NCBI RefSeq assembly: GCF_000412695.1
Contig: NC_021499.1
Location: 2,914,001 to 2,978,000 of the forward strand
DNA length: 64,000 bases
Direction: 5' to 3'
Origin: Pseudomonas resinovorans NBRC 106553
Lineage (GTDB): Bacteria; Pseudomonadota; Gammaproteobacteria; Pseudomonadales; Pseudomonadaceae
Shown here piece by piece: positions 24,017 through 32,885 of the stretch (positions are counted from its first letter, which is position 1; every line of letters begins with the position of its first letter). Below the pieces are notes generated by a model. The model searched no databases. It had not been told where the DNA came from and saw only the letters and a program-made list of their open reading frames with translations. The translations under genes and the position numbers were made by a program.

Positions 24017-26020
24017 TCAGTGCGGCGCGCGGTGGCGAATGGTCTTCAGCAGGTCGTCCGGGCTGATCTGGCCGACCACGTTGCTCGCGGCGCTGCCCGG
24101 TTGCGGCAGGTCGAGGATGTGGCCCTTCATCTTGCCCACCACGTGCATCTCGCAGGGTTTGCAGTCGAACTTCAGGGTCAGCACTTCATCGCCATGGACC
24201 AGCTGCATCGGCGCGACCTTGGTGCGCACGCCGGTCACGCCCTTGGCCTGCTTCGGGCAGAGGTTGAAGGAGAAGCGCAGGCAGTGCTTGGTGATCATCA
24301 CCGGCACTTCGCCGCTTTCCTCGTGGGCCTCATAGGCTGCGTCGATCAGTTGCACGCCGTAGCGGTGGTAGAAGTCGCGGGCCTTCTGGTTGTAGACGTT
24401 GTAGAGGAACGACAGGTGCGCCTCGGGGTAGACCGGCGGCGGCACGCTGACGGCCTTGCGATGGCCGTGGGGGTGGGCCTGGACGCGGGCTGCGGTCAGG
24501 GCCTCGATGGCGTCGCGGCGCAGGGCCTTGAGCTGGGAGTTGGGAATGAACCAGGCCTGGGGCGCGTCCAGTTCGATGCGTCGGGCGTGGTAGCTGGTGG
24601 TGCCCAACTGGCCGAGCAGGTCGTGCAGTTGCTCCAGGGCCTTCTCCGGTTTGTTCGCCACGCCGAAGGGGCCGTCCAGCTTGACGCTGACGCTGACGCC
24701 TTCCTCGCTGGTGGCGGTCAGCTCCAGCTGCTCTTCGCGCAGGCGGGCGGTCCAGTCGAGGCCGATGCGGCGCTCGGCGGAGGTCTTCTGCAGCGCCTGT
24801 TGCCAGTTGTGGTCCAGGTTGCGGTTCAACGGATGGTTGCGCTGCAGGCGGGCGAGGGCGGCCGGCATCTCGTTGGGCTCGACGCGGTAGCGCCAGCGCT
24901 TCTCGCCGTCTTCCTCGAACTCGTCCTGCAGCTCGGCGATGTTGGCGCGGAAACCCACCACCTCGCGCTTGACCAGCACGTTGAGGCCGTCGCCGTTGGA
25001 CAGCGGGTCATGGGTCACGGCGATCAGGTCGCGCTTGCCGACCTTTTCCACCTGGCCTACCGAGAGTCCGGTGAAGGTCGGGGTGTCGAAGGCGCCGATG
25101 TCGATCTTGCGCTCGGTGACGAAGTAGTCGGTGCTGCCGCGGTGGAAGGTCTTTTCCGGGTCCGGCACGAAGAAGTGCTCGGTGCGGCCGCTGGAGGTGC
25201 GGGTCAGGTCCGGGCGCTCGGCGAGGATACCGTCCAGCCGCTGGCGGTAGTAGGCGGTGATGTTCTTGACGTAGCCGGCATCCTTGTAGCGCCCTTCGAT
25301 CTTGAAGGAGCGCACGCCGGCGTCCACCAGGGCGCTGAGGTTGGCGCTCTGGTTGTTGTCCTTCATCGACAGCAGGTGCTTCTCGAAGGCCACCACGCGG
25401 CCCTGGTCGTCCTTCAGGGTGTAGGGCAGGCGGCAGGCCTGGGAGCAGTCGCCACGGTTGGCGCTGCGGCCGGTCTGGGCGTGGGAGATGTTGCACTGCC
25501 CGGAGAAGGCAACGCAGAGCGCGCCATGGATGAAGAACTCGATGGCCGCGTCGGTCTGGTCGGCGATGGCGCGGATCTGCTTGAGGTCCAGTTCGCGGGC
25601 CAGCACCAGCTGGGAGAAGCCGGCCTGGCCGAGGAACTTGGCGCGCTCGAGGGTGCGGATGTCGGTCTGGGTGCTGGCGTGCAGCTCGATGGGCGGGATG
25701 TCCAGTTCGAGGACGCCCATGTCCTGCACGATCAGCGCGTCGACGCCGGCGTCGTAGAGTTGGTGGATCAGCTTGCGCGCCGGCTCCAGCTCGTCGTCGT
25801 GGAGGATGGTGTTGATGGTGACGAACACCCGCACATGGAAGTGATGGGCGAATTCCACCAGCCTGGCGATATCCGCCACTTCGTTGCAGGCGTTGTGGCG
25901 GGCGCCGAAGCTCGGGCCGCCGATGTACACGGCGTCGGCGCCGTGGAGGATGGCCTCGCGGGCGATGTCGACGTCGCGGGCGGGGCTCAGCAGTTCTAAT
26001 TGGTTTTTGGGCAAAGGCAT
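24017..26020 (-). CDS. rlhA: 23S rRNA C2501 hydroxylation protein RlhA (U32 peptidase family)
   Basis: A 667-residue U32-family protein that closely tracks E. coli YdcP/RlhA: LLSPARDVDIAREAILHGADAVYIGGPSFGARHNA, FVTINTILHDDELEPA, HASTQTDIRTLERAKFLGQ, FIHGALCVAFSGQCNIS and NRGDCSQACRLPYTLKDDQG. RlhA acts in hydroxylation of cytidine 2501 of 23S rRNA and is thought to hold an Fe-S cluster via conserved cysteines; CVAFSGQC and CSQAC fit, as do C-terminal FNLCPKQ and CKPC. The start at 26020 (MPLPKNQ) is chosen because the frame upstream lacks family sequence. Monocistronic. Confidence 0.93.
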   Translation of the reverse strand: MPLPKNQLELLSPARDVDIAREAILHGADAVYIGGPSFGARHNACNEVADIARLVEFAHHFHVRVFVTINTILHDDELEPARKLIHQLYDAGVDALIVQDMGVLELDIPPIELHASTQTDIRTLERAKFLGQAGFSQLVLARELDLKQIRAIADQTDAAIEFFIHGALCVAFSGQCNISHAQTGRSANRGDCSQACRLPYTLKDDQGRVVAFEKHLLSMKDNNQSANLSALVDAGVRSFKIEGRYKDAGYVKNITAYYRQRLDGILAERPDLTRTSSGRTEHFFVPDPEKTFHRGSTDYFVTERKIDIGAFDTPTFTGLSVGQVEKVGKRDLIAVTHDPLSNGDGLNVLVKREVVGFRANIAELQDEFEEDGEKRWRYRVEPNEMPAALARLQRNHPLNRNLDHNWQQALQKTSAERRIGLDWTARLREEQLELTATSEEGVSVSVKLDGPFGVANKPEKALEQLHDLLGQLGTTSYHARRIELDAPQAWFIPNSQLKALRRDAIEALTAARVQAHPHGHRKAVSVPPPVYPEAHLSFLYNVYNQKARDFYHRYGVQLIDAAYEAHEESGEVPVMITKHCLRFSFNLCPKQAKGVTGVRTKVAPMQLVHGDEVLTLKFDCKPCEMHVVGKMKGHILDLPQPGSAASNVVGQISPDDLLKTIRHRAPH

Positions 26021-26141
26021 GGCAATCACGTCCGGCTTGAAGCTAGGGCGCCATTGTAGCGGCCCGTCGCCGCTCCGGCACCCCGCTACGCCCGGCGGTG
26101 GGCCGGGCAGCGACGCTGCGCTGCCTCGAACGCATCTGGTT

Positions 26142-26549
26142 TCAGCGCGGGGGAATCGAGTAGGTACCCACGACATGGGCCACTGGTTCTTCCTGCCCCT
26201 CCGAATACAGGGACACCTCGCCCATGGCGAGGGTCTTGCCCACCTTCATCAGCCGGCATTCGCCGATGACCGATTTGCCCGCCGCGGGTTTGCGCAGGAA
26301 GTTGATGGTCAGGCTGGTGGTCACCGCCAGCGGCACGATGCCGATCTCGCCCAGCAGCGCCACATACAGCGCCACGTCGGCGATGGCCATCAGGGTGGGC
26401 CCGGAGACGGTGCCGCCGGGACGCAGGTCGGATGTGTCCACGGCCTGGGAAACTCGGGCGCAGCGATCGCCCACGGACTCGACCACTATTCGGGCCTGGG
26501 GGAATTCCTCCTTGAGGAATCGGGCGATGGCGTCTTTCCGGTCGGTCAT
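26142..26549 (-). CDS. PaaI-like hotdog-fold thioesterase
   Basis: A 135-residue hotdog-fold acyl-CoA thioesterase candidate. The PaaI-type helix motif is DLRPGGTVSGPTLMAIADVALYVALLGEIG, followed by TTSLTINFLRKPAAGKSVIGECRLMKVGKTLAMGEVSLYSEG. The usual catalytic Asp/Asn is replaced by the context GPTLMAIAD, so activity is likely but not certain. AGGAAG lies eight bases before the ATG at 26549. It is on the same strand as rlhA but 121 bp apart. Confidence 0.87.
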   Translation of the reverse strand: MTDRKDAIARFLKEEFPQARIVVESVGDRCARVSQAVDTSDLRPGGTVSGPTLMAIADVALYVALLGEIGIVPLAVTTSLTINFLRKPAAGKSVIGECRLMKVGKTLAMGEVSLYSEGQEEPVAHVVGTYSIPPR

Positions 26550-26706
26550 TTCGGCTTCCTGGTGCAAGGCATGAACTACCAATATGCCCGGGCTCACGGG
26601 GACTTCGCCACTCGCGGAGCGTCGAAGGCGCCGCGTTGACCTGGTGCAATGTGCTGATCACCTTCCTTGGCTAAGCTGCGGGGACCTTGTCCATAGGGGG
26701 TGCCGA

Positions 26707-27486
26707 ATGGCATTCGTCGATTCGATCGTCGCCCGCGTCCTGACCCTGGAAACCAGGCTCCATCACGCCCACGCGCGCCTTGCCGCGCGCACCGACAGCG
26801 AGGCCCTGCACGACCTGCGGATCAACCTGCGCAAGCTGCGCAGCCTGTTACGCCCGATGCGCCGGCTGGAGGCGCCGAGGCAACTGGATGCGGCGGCCGC
26901 CGATGTCGGCCGGCTGACCACGCCGGTACGCGACCTGGAGGTGCTGATCGTGGAACTGCGCCGCCAGGGCTTTCATGACCAGGCCGAGCGCCGTGAACGC
27001 TTGCTGGAGTCGCGCTACGCCAGCATCCAGGCCAGTGCCACGCTGCGTCATTTCGAAGCGGTGCTCGACGGCTGGCCGGCGAAGATGCGTGACGCCGAGC
27101 GCAGCGGCGAGCTGCAGCGTTTGCGTGGACGGGTCGAGGTACGCCTGGAGCGGCAATTGCAGCGCTTGCGCGAGGCGCTGGCCGATCCCGACTTCGACCG
27201 CCATGCGCTGCGCCTGCTGGTCAAACGCATGCGCTACGCCCACGAAGCCTATGCCGGACTTTCGCCCATCACGGACGAAGTGGCGCGTGCCTTGAAGGCC
27301 GTGCAGTCCGCCCTGGGGGATTGGCACGATCACTTCCAGTGGTGCCTGAAGGCGGACCAGGAGGCGGACCTGCTGGTGCTCAAGGACCGCTGGGAAGTGG
27401 CCGGCGAGGCGGAATTGAAAGCGGCGGAGGTTCAGTTGTCGATCCTGGCCGAGTACCTGGGGGTGGCGGTGCCTGGCCAAGGCTAG
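26707..27486 (+). CDS. CHAD domain protein
   Basis: A 259-residue protein of the CHAD (conserved histidine alpha-helical) family. It is almost entirely helical and arginine-rich, with the conserved histidines in EALHDLRINLRKLRSLLRPMRR and LGDWHDHFQWC. CHAD proteins bind polyphosphate and localise to polyphosphate granules. GGGGGTG is upstream of the ATG. No neighbouring polyphosphate gene is present. Confidence 0.88.
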   Translation: MAFVDSIVARVLTLETRLHHAHARLAARTDSEALHDLRINLRKLRSLLRPMRRLEAPRQLDAAAADVGRLTTPVRDLEVLIVELRRQGFHDQAERRERLLESRYASIQASATLRHFEAVLDGWPAKMRDAERSGELQRLRGRVEVRLERQLQRLREALADPDFDRHALRLLVKRMRYAHEAYAGLSPITDEVARALKAVQSALGDWHDHFQWCLKADQEADLLVLKDRWEVAGEAELKAAEVQLSILAEYLGVAVPGQG

Positions 27487-27502
27487 GCACGCCGTGATGG
27501 GT

Positions 27503-28108
27503 TCAGACCAGCTCTGGCTCGGCGGTCGTCGCGAAGAGGTCGAGGCCGGTGGCGCGGGCGGCGCGCAGGTAGTGCGCCGGGTCGCGGGACTCCGACTCGT
27601 AGACCAGTTGCGAGCTCAGCACGCTGGCGCCGCAGTAATCGAATATCCCGTGCTCGATCTGGGTCTTCATGGCATCCCCGTAGCCGTGCCGCTCGAACAG
27701 GCCGGCATCGCCGGCGGCGACGCCGATCAGGTGGACCTTGAGGTGGCGCAGCTTCTTCTGCAGCGCGCCGTCCGCGCTGTAGCCGAACGCCCAGCCGTGG
27801 GAGAAGACCCGCTCGACCCAGCTCTTCAGCAGCCCCGGCAGCGACCACCAGTAGACCGGAAACACCAGCACCAGGCTGTCGGCGCGGTCGATGCGCGCCT
27901 GCTCGGCCAGCACATCGGCCGGCGGCGTCGCTTGCTGGCGGTGGACGTTGAGGTCGGCCATGCCGTAGCGCTGGTCGAAGCCTTCGGCGGCGAGGTCGGC
28001 CAGCTCGAAGCTGTGGCCGGCCGCCTGCAGGCCTTCGGCGACCTGGGCCGCCAGGCTGTGGGTGAGCGAGTTGGGATCGGGGTGGGCGACAACGATCAGG
28101 GCGTGCAT
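27503..28108 (-). CDS. Flavodoxin-like NAD(P)H:quinone oxidoreductase
   Basis: A 201-residue soluble FMN/FAD oxidoreductase of the NQO1/KefF/MdaB group. Family features: HALIVVAHPDPNSLTHSLAAQVAEGL at the phosphate-binding loop, LADLAAEGFDQRYG, LVFPVYWWSLPGLLKSWVERVFSHGWAFG, and GVAAGDAGLFERHGYG. It reduces quinones by two electrons, avoiding semiquinone formation. It is divergent from a TetR regulator, and three 14-bp-spaced repeats lie in the 108-bp gap, so it is very probably under that repressor. Confidence 0.92.
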   Translation of the reverse strand: MHALIVVAHPDPNSLTHSLAAQVAEGLQAAGHSFELADLAAEGFDQRYGMADLNVHRQQATPPADVLAEQARIDRADSLVLVFPVYWWSLPGLLKSWVERVFSHGWAFGYSADGALQKKLRHLKVHLIGVAAGDAGLFERHGYGDAMKTQIEHGIFDYCGASVLSSQLVYESESRDPAHYLRAARATGLDLFATTAEPELV

Positions 28109-28163
28109 GCGTGGAACTCCTGTAGCGGATTTGCGGCAAGTGGGTCGGCCCGATATGCTGGGC

Positions 28164-28200
28164 GCAAGTTACTTTCAGTAAGTTACGATTGGTAAGTTAC
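28164..28200. promoter_or_regulatory. Tandem GTAAGTTAC operator repeats
   Basis: AAGTTAC recurs at 28166, 28180 and 28194, a 14-bp period. The second and third copies are GTAAGTTAC, themselves perfect GTAA-N-TTAC palindromes; the first is GCAAGTTAC. They lie between the divergent quinone reductase and TetR starts and are the evident binding site for the TetR protein. Confidence 0.75.
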
Positions 28201-28216
28201 CTTTGGTAGGTTTCCT

Positions 28217-28828
28217 ATGTCAACAGATGACGGGCAGGTGCGTCCGCGCCGGCGCTTATCCCGGGAAGAACGGCAGCGGCAGTTGCTGGACCTGGCCTGG
28301 CAGATGGTCCGCGAGGAGGGCACCGATGCCCTGACCCTGGGCCGGCTGGCCGAGCTGGCGGGCGTGACCAAGCCGGTGGTCTACGACCACTTCGGTACCC
28401 GGGCGGGGCTATTGGCGGCTCTTTTCATCGAATTCGATACACGCCAGACGGCGCTGATGGAGGCCGCCCTGCAGGCCAGCGACGCCAGCCTGGCGGGCAG
28501 GGCCGAGGTGATCGCCGCGGCCTATGTCGAGTGCGTGTTGCTGCAGGGGCGGGAAATTCCAGGGGTGATCGCGGCGCTGACCGGTTCACCGGAGCTGGAA
28601 GCCATCAAGTGCGAGTACGAGTCGTTGTTCATGGAGAAATGCCGCGCGGCACTGGCGCCGTTCGCCGGCGAGCGCGGCATCACCCCGGCGGGTCTGCGGG
28701 GGATGCTGGGGGCGGCGGAAGCCCTGTCCCATGCCGCCGCCACGGGGGAAATCAGCGCGATTGAGGCCAGGGACGAAATCCGCGCGAGCATCATCGCGAT
28801 GGTCGAGCGCTGCGCCCGCCGGGGGTGA
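28217..28828 (+). CDS. TetR/AcrR family transcriptional regulator
   Basis: A 203-residue TetR-type repressor. Helix-turn-helix LTLGRLAELAGVTKPVVYDHFGTRAGLLAALF sits at residues ~40-72 after a basic N-terminus (RPRRRLSREERQRQ). The ligand domain is helical with no recognisable specificity. It is divergent from the quinone reductase, sharing a repeat-rich promoter, which suggests response to electrophiles or quinones. Its stop is seven bases from the convergent nhaA stop. Confidence 0.92.
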   Translation: MSTDDGQVRPRRRLSREERQRQLLDLAWQMVREEGTDALTLGRLAELAGVTKPVVYDHFGTRAGLLAALFIEFDTRQTALMEAALQASDASLAGRAEVIAAAYVECVLLQGREIPGVIAALTGSPELEAIKCEYESLFMEKCRAALAPFAGERGITPAGLRGMLGAAEALSHAAATGEISAIEARDEIRASIIAMVERCARRG

Positions 28829-28834
28829 GCACGG

Positions 28835-30220
28835 TCAGGCGTGCTGGTTCGCCACTGGGCGGGTAGCCGCCTTGCCGGGGCGCATCCGGGCGATCAGGAC
28901 GCGGCCATACAACAAGCCGACGATGCCCGCGATCAGCGAGGCGGCGAGCACGCCGAGCTTGGCGGCGCTGAGCAGCTCCTGCTGGGTGAAGGCCAGGTTG
29001 GCGATGAAGATCGACATGGTGAAGCCGATGCCGGCCAGGCAGCCGATCAGGCCCATCCACCACCAGTTCATGCCCGGGGGCAGACGGCACCAGCCGAGGC
29101 GCACCAGCAGGAAGCTGCTCGCCAGCACACCCAGCGGCTTGCCCAGCAGCAGGGCCAGCATGACGCCGGAGAACACCGCCAGTGAGTTGCCGTCGGCCAG
29201 GTTCACCCCGCCCAGGCTGACGCCTGCGTTGGCCAGGGCGAACAGCGGCATCACCAGGTACGCGACCCAGGGGTGCAGCGCCATTTGCACGCGTCTGACC
29301 GGCGGCAGCAGTTCGCGCTGGGCCAGGCGCAGGTGCTTGACCGGTTGCGCCAATGCCGCGGCGCCGCCATCGGCCTGTTCACGCTGGGCGATATCGCTGA
29401 TGGCTTGCGAGGCCATCTCCAGGGGCGGCTCCATGACCCTGATCGTGCGTACCGGCGTTATCAGGCCGAGCACGACACCCGCAAGGGTGGGGTGGGCGCC
29501 GGTTTTCAGCAGGCCGAACCAGAGCAGCGCGCCCGGCAGCAGGTAGGCATAGGCCGAGCCGACGCCGATCCGTTGCAGGCCGAGCACCAGCAGGATGCCG
29601 GCGCCGGCGATGACGAAGCCCACGGGGTCGAGGCCACCGGAATAAAACAGGGCGATGATCAGTACCGCGACTATGTCGTCGATGATCGCCAGGGTGAGCA
29701 GGAACACCCGCACCGATGCCGGCACGGAGCGCCCCAGTAGCGCCAGTACGCCCACCGCGAAGGCGATGTCGGTGGCGGTCGGCACCGCCCAGCCCTGGCG
29801 CAGGCCATCGGCGCTGTTGAAGGCGAGGTAGAGCAGGGCGGGAACCACCACGCCACCGAGGGCGGCGAACATGGGCAGGGCGGCGAGCTTGATGTTGGCC
29901 AGCGCCCCTTCGTGGATTTCCCGGCGGATCTCCATGCCAACCACCAGGAAGAACAGGGTCATCAACCCGTCGTTGATCCAGAAGTGCAGCGAGTTGGACA
30001 CCACGAAATCGCCGATGCCGAAGGACAGCGGCATGTGCCAGAAGTGTTCGTAGCCGCTGGCATGGGGCGAGTTGGCCCAGATCAGCGCGACCGCGGCCGC
30101 GATCAGCAGGACAATGCCGCTGACGGCCTCGATATGGAGGAATTTCTCGAAGGTGGAGAATGCCTTGTCGGCAATACGCTGCGCAGCCGGCAGCGCCTTT
30201 GGGGAAGGGGCTTGGTTCAT
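28835..30220 (-). CDS. nhaA: NhaA-type Na+/H+ antiporter
   Basis: A 461-residue inner-membrane antiporter that exports sodium in exchange for protons. NhaA hallmarks: [15 protein letters not shown] near the N-terminus, [33 protein letters not shown], and the paired ion-binding aspartates Asp181-Asp182 in [21 protein letters not shown]. It is longer than E. coli NhaA, mainly in the cytoplasmic loop around [19 protein letters not shown]. The ATG at 30220 is chosen; upstream codons lack family sequence. Monocistronic. Confidence 0.94.
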   Translation of the reverse strand: MNQAPSPKALPAAQRIADKAFSTFEKFLHIEAVSGIVLLIAAAVALIWANSPHASGYEHFWHMPLSFGIGDFVVSNSLHFWINDGLMTLFFLVVGMEIRREIHEGALANIKLAALPMFAALGGVVVPALLYLAFNSADGLRQGWAVPTATDIAFAVGVLALLGRSVPASVRVFLLTLAIIDDIVAVLIIALFYSGGLDPVGFVIAGAGILLVLGLQRIGVGSAYAYLLPGALLWFGLLKTGAHPTLAGVVLGLITPVRTIRVMEPPLEMASQAISDIAQREQADGGAAALAQPVKHLRLAQRELLPPVRRVQMALHPWVAYLVMPLFALANAGVSLGGVNLADGNSLAVFSGVMLALLLGKPLGVLASSFLLVRLGWCRLPPGMNWWWMGLIGCLAGIGFTMSIFIANLAFTQQELLSAAKLGVLAASLIAGIVGLLYGRVLIARMRPGKAATRPVANQHA

Positions 30221-30362
30221 GCTCGTCAATACTCGGCGGCTTGTGCGGCGGCCCGACCAACACATGAAACCTGTCTGGCCGCTCACAGGGCAGCCAGACA
30301 CCCGGGCCGTAAACTACCGCGCCTTTTCCGATTTGACCAGTACGACTTTTCTTCTCGGCGGA

Positions 30363-30926
30363 TCAGAGCTCCAGGCTGTGGATCACCTGGGTCGCGTCAT
30401 GGGGGTCGCGCCGGCAGTTGAATCCCAGTGCGCGGGCGGTGCGCTGCATGCCTGCGTTGGTGGCGGCGTCCACCGAGTAGATGCGCTTGAAGCCGTTGTT
30501 GCGGGCGGAGTCGATGAGGTGGCGCATCAGCACCACACCCAATCCACGACCGAGCCAGTCATCGGCCACGGTCACCGCGCATTCGCAATGGCCGGGCTCG
30601 TCCGTGGCGGCGTAGCGGCTGACGCCGACTTCGATCAACTCGCCATCCCGGTGTACCAGTGCGACGAAGGCCATGCGGTCGCGGTAGTCGACGTCCATCA
30701 ACTGGTCGAGGAGCGCCGGGCTGGCCTCCTTGATCGCGCAGAGGAACCGCAGGTGGCGGGTTTCGGGGGACAGCCGCCTGATGAATTCCCGTTCCCGCTC
30801 GCGATCTTCCGCGCGCAGCGGCCGGATCAGGACGTGGCTGCCATCGTCCAGGGCCTCTATCCAGTGGTCATCGGCGGGAACGGCGGGGGAGGCGGTGAGG
30901 GGTTGCGCACTCTGTAGCCGGGACAT
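30363..30926 (-). CDS. GNAT family N-acetyltransferase (Pat-like domain)
   Basis: A 187-residue GNAT protein resembling the acetyltransferase domain of protein acetyltransferases (Pat/PatZ): VLIRPLRAEDREREREFIRRLSPETRHLRFL, DRMAFVALVHRDGELIEVGVSRYA and the acetyl-CoA loop DDWLGRGLGVVLMRHLI. Stand-alone forms may acetylate lysines of metabolic enzymes; the target is unknown. It is 142 bp from nhaA on the same strand. Confidence 0.88.
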   Translation of the reverse strand: MSRLQSAQPLTASPAVPADDHWIEALDDGSHVLIRPLRAEDREREREFIRRLSPETRHLRFLCAIKEASPALLDQLMDVDYRDRMAFVALVHRDGELIEVGVSRYAATDEPGHCECAVTVADDWLGRGLGVVLMRHLIDSARNNGFKRIYSVDAATNAGMQRTARALGFNCRRDPHDATQVIHSLEL

Positions 30927-31027
30927 GCTGCGTACTCCGTCTGAAGATCCTGTGGCTATTTCAGCGCCAAAGCGCTCCAGGGGATTTGATCGGGGTCAAG
31001 GCAGGCGCGGCTTGTGTTGCCGGGGGC

Positions 31028-31053
31028 GATCGCGCCGGCGAACCGGCGCGATC
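31028..31053 (-). terminator. Perfect GC-rich hairpin after the OprD gene
   Basis: GATCGCGCCGG and CCGGCGCGATC pair over 11 bases around a CGAA-type tetraloop, eight bases after the minus-strand porin stop. It lacks a T run on the minus strand, so it may stabilise the 3' end rather than terminate transcription by itself. Confidence 0.55.
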
Positions 31054-31060
31054 CTGAGGA

Positions 31061-32317
31061 TCAGAGGATGCTCAGCGGGTACTCGATGAAGGCGCGGACT
31101 TCATTGAGGTCCGGGCCCACATCGTTGTCGGCGCGGTAGATCGAGTTGCGCAGCTTGAAGGACAGATCCTTGGCCGGGCCTTCCTGCACCACGTACTTGA
31201 ACTGGTTGAAGATCTCGCGCTCGGTGGCGTTGTCGTCGCCGGCTACGGAGATGTTGCTGCCGCGCACATAGGCGAACTTGTAGGAGAGACCCGGTACGCC
31301 GTAGGTGGCGAAGTCCAGCTCGTAGCTCGCCTGCCAGGAACGCTCGTCCTTCAGGTTGAAGTCGGCGTAGTAGGAGTTGGCCACGTAGATGGTGCTGCCG
31401 CCGTCGCCGAAGTCGTAGGCATAGCCGGCGTCGCCGGTGTTGCGCTGGTGGGCGAGGATGAAGGCGTGGGCGCCCACGCTGTACTTGGCCGCCAGGCTCC
31501 AGATGGTGTTGCGGTCGTCCTGGCCATCGCCACCCATCGCCAGGGCGGCGACGGAGCCGTCGTCGTACTTGGTGCGGTAGATGTTGAAGTCGAAGTTCAG
31601 CGCCTGCAGGTCGCTGAAGGGGATGTTGTAGTTAACGTTGGCGTAGTACTTCTCGAACATGTCCTCCACGTCGGAGTGGTACAGCGACACGCTCAGATCG
31701 TCGCTGACGGCGTAGCTGCCGCCGAGCACGTCGATGCTCTTGAGGCGGTTGGGGTCGCGGGCCGGGTCGCCCATGGGGCTGTCGCCGGTGAAACGACCGG
31801 CGTTCAGTTCCAGGCCCTCGATCTCCTTGCTGGTGACCAGGGTGCCGGTGAAGGACTGCGGCAGCAGGCGGCTGTCGTCATAGGCGAGCACCGGCAGGGA
31901 CGGGAACTGGTTGCCGTACTTGATCACGGTGTTGGAGAACCGCAGCTTCACCGCAGCACCGGCCTGGGACAGGTCGTCCACCGGGCGGCCTTCGCTGTCG
32001 GTATCGAAGAAGGCGGCGTAGTTGCGGCCCCGGCCGCTGTCCAGTTTCACCCCGAGCAGGCCGAAGGCGTCCACGCCGAAACCGATGGTGCCCTGGGTGA
32101 AGCCCGACTCGAAGGTGCCGATGAAGCCCTGGCCCCAGGTCTTGGCATCGTTGGCGCCGTCCTTGAAGTCACGGTTGAAGTAGGCGTTGCGCAGCAGCAG
32201 GGTCGCGTTGGCGTCCTCGACGAAACCCTTGGATTCGGACTGCTCGCTGGCAATGGCGTACTGGGTTCCCACGGAAAGGAACGCGCAGGCGGCCGCGATG
32301 CGAGTGCGGTTGTTCAT
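31061..32317 (-). CDS. OprD family outer-membrane porin
   Basis: A 418-residue porin with a signal peptide (MNNRTRIAAACAFLSVGTQYAIAS) and an 18-strand-type barrel pattern. Family phrases: NATLLLRNAYFNRDF, YGNQFPSLPVLAYDDSRLLPQSFTG, LNAGRF, AHQRNTGDAGYAYDFGDG, DERSWQASYELDFATYGVPGLSYKFAYVRG, and a final strand EVRAFIEYPLSIL. OprD members import amino acids or aromatic/aliphatic acids. GGAG lies six bases before ATG. A long AT-rich leader with two perfect dyads at 32378-32403 and 32471-32490 suggests regulated expression. No obvious substrate gene is adjacent. Confidence 0.94.
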   Translation of the reverse strand: MNNRTRIAAACAFLSVGTQYAIASEQSESKGFVEDANATLLLRNAYFNRDFKDGANDAKTWGQGFIGTFESGFTQGTIGFGVDAFGLLGVKLDSGRGRNYAAFFDTDSEGRPVDDLSQAGAAVKLRFSNTVIKYGNQFPSLPVLAYDDSRLLPQSFTGTLVTSKEIEGLELNAGRFTGDSPMGDPARDPNRLKSIDVLGGSYAVSDDLSVSLYHSDVEDMFEKYYANVNYNIPFSDLQALNFDFNIYRTKYDDGSVAALAMGGDGQDDRNTIWSLAAKYSVGAHAFILAHQRNTGDAGYAYDFGDGGSTIYVANSYYADFNLKDERSWQASYELDFATYGVPGLSYKFAYVRGSNISVAGDDNATEREIFNQFKYVVQEGPAKDLSFKLRNSIYRADNDVGPDLNEVRAFIEYPLSIL

Positions 32318-32377
32318 AGTTGCTCCTGATATCTGGCCTTGTTGGATTTTGTTTAGGCAGGGTGCTGCGAATCTGAC

Positions 32378-32403
32378 CAGGTGTCGGCTGTTGCAGACAC
32401 CTG
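32378..32403. promoter_or_regulatory. CAGGTGTC-N10-GACACCTG dyad in the porin leader
   Basis: A perfect 8-bp inverted repeat with a ten-base spacer, 61-86 bases upstream of the porin start. It is either an operator or a 5'-UTR hairpin. Between it and the start the minus strand reads AAACAAAATCCAACAAGG, an A-rich stretch near the kind of sequence bound by Hfq/Crc. Confidence 0.5.
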
Positions 32404-32470
32404 CGGACTATTTGATTGTTTGATGTTTCAAAGGGGGTCCAGCAATGAAGCAGCCGCGCAAGAGTTATCA

Positions 32471-32490
32471 CTTGATCGTCATTGATCAAG
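32471..32490. promoter_or_regulatory. CTTGATC-N6-GATCAAG dyad
   Basis: A perfect 7-bp inverted repeat with six-base spacer. It resembles, but is longer-spaced than, the TTGAT-N4-ATCAA box of FNR/ANR, so that factor is doubtful. It lies near possible promoters for both the minus-strand porin and a plus-strand small RNA. Confidence 0.5.
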
Positions 32491-32504
32491 CTAAGGTTAT
32501 TAAT

Positions 32505-32662
32505 TCCCTGTATCGATGATATTGATAACCCATGTGCAGCCCAAGGCGTTAGGCTGGTCGGGATGAATTCACAGGCTGTTGGTCGCCTTATTGGTGATTG
32601 ACAGATTGCTCCAATTCATCTCCTTTGGTTTGTTTGCCGCCTCCCCTGGAGGCGGCTTTTTT
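32505..32662 (+). ncRNA. Candidate small RNA
   Basis: A plus-strand stretch of about 150 bases ends in a strong terminator with no coding gene upstream. A -35-like TTGATC (32472-32477) and AT-rich -10-like TTATTAAT (32497-32504) lie ahead of it. TCTCCTTT at 32619-32626, just before the terminator, is complementary to a Shine-Dalgarno sequence, as in Hfq-dependent sRNAs. The 5' end is approximate, and I do not recognise it as a named Pseudomonas sRNA. Confidence 0.4.
32636..32662 (+). terminator. Orphan Rho-independent terminator
   Basis: GCCGCCT and AGGCGGC pair around a short loop and are followed by six T on the plus strand. The nearest upstream plus-strand gene ends at 28828, so this terminator must serve an unannotated transcript. 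Confidence 0.85.
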
Positions 32663-32885
32663 ATGCCCGCAGAAAAGCAATTGAACAATTCATGATCGCT
32701 TCTTGATGATGAAGCCGCTCAAGGGCGAGTGTTCCAGTAATCCTGAATACTGTCGATCGGGTTCTGGAGTGCATGTCTAGAACGATACCGATAATCGGGC
32801 GGATCAAATGACATCGCCGAACATCCGGGGTTGACAAGAGTCCGCTGGATAGTCATGCGATTCAATATTTCTGAGTGTTTTTTCA

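Noticed and set aside
23993..25999. A ~670-codon plus-strand frame opposite rlhA
   Set aside because: The minus strand matches RlhA along its whole length; the plus frame has shadow-type composition and no family motif.
32471..32490. FNR/ANR box in the CTTGATC-N6-GATCAAG dyad
   Set aside because: The half-sites resemble TTGAT/ATCAA, but the spacing is eight instead of four bases between them, which does not fit the FNR consensus.
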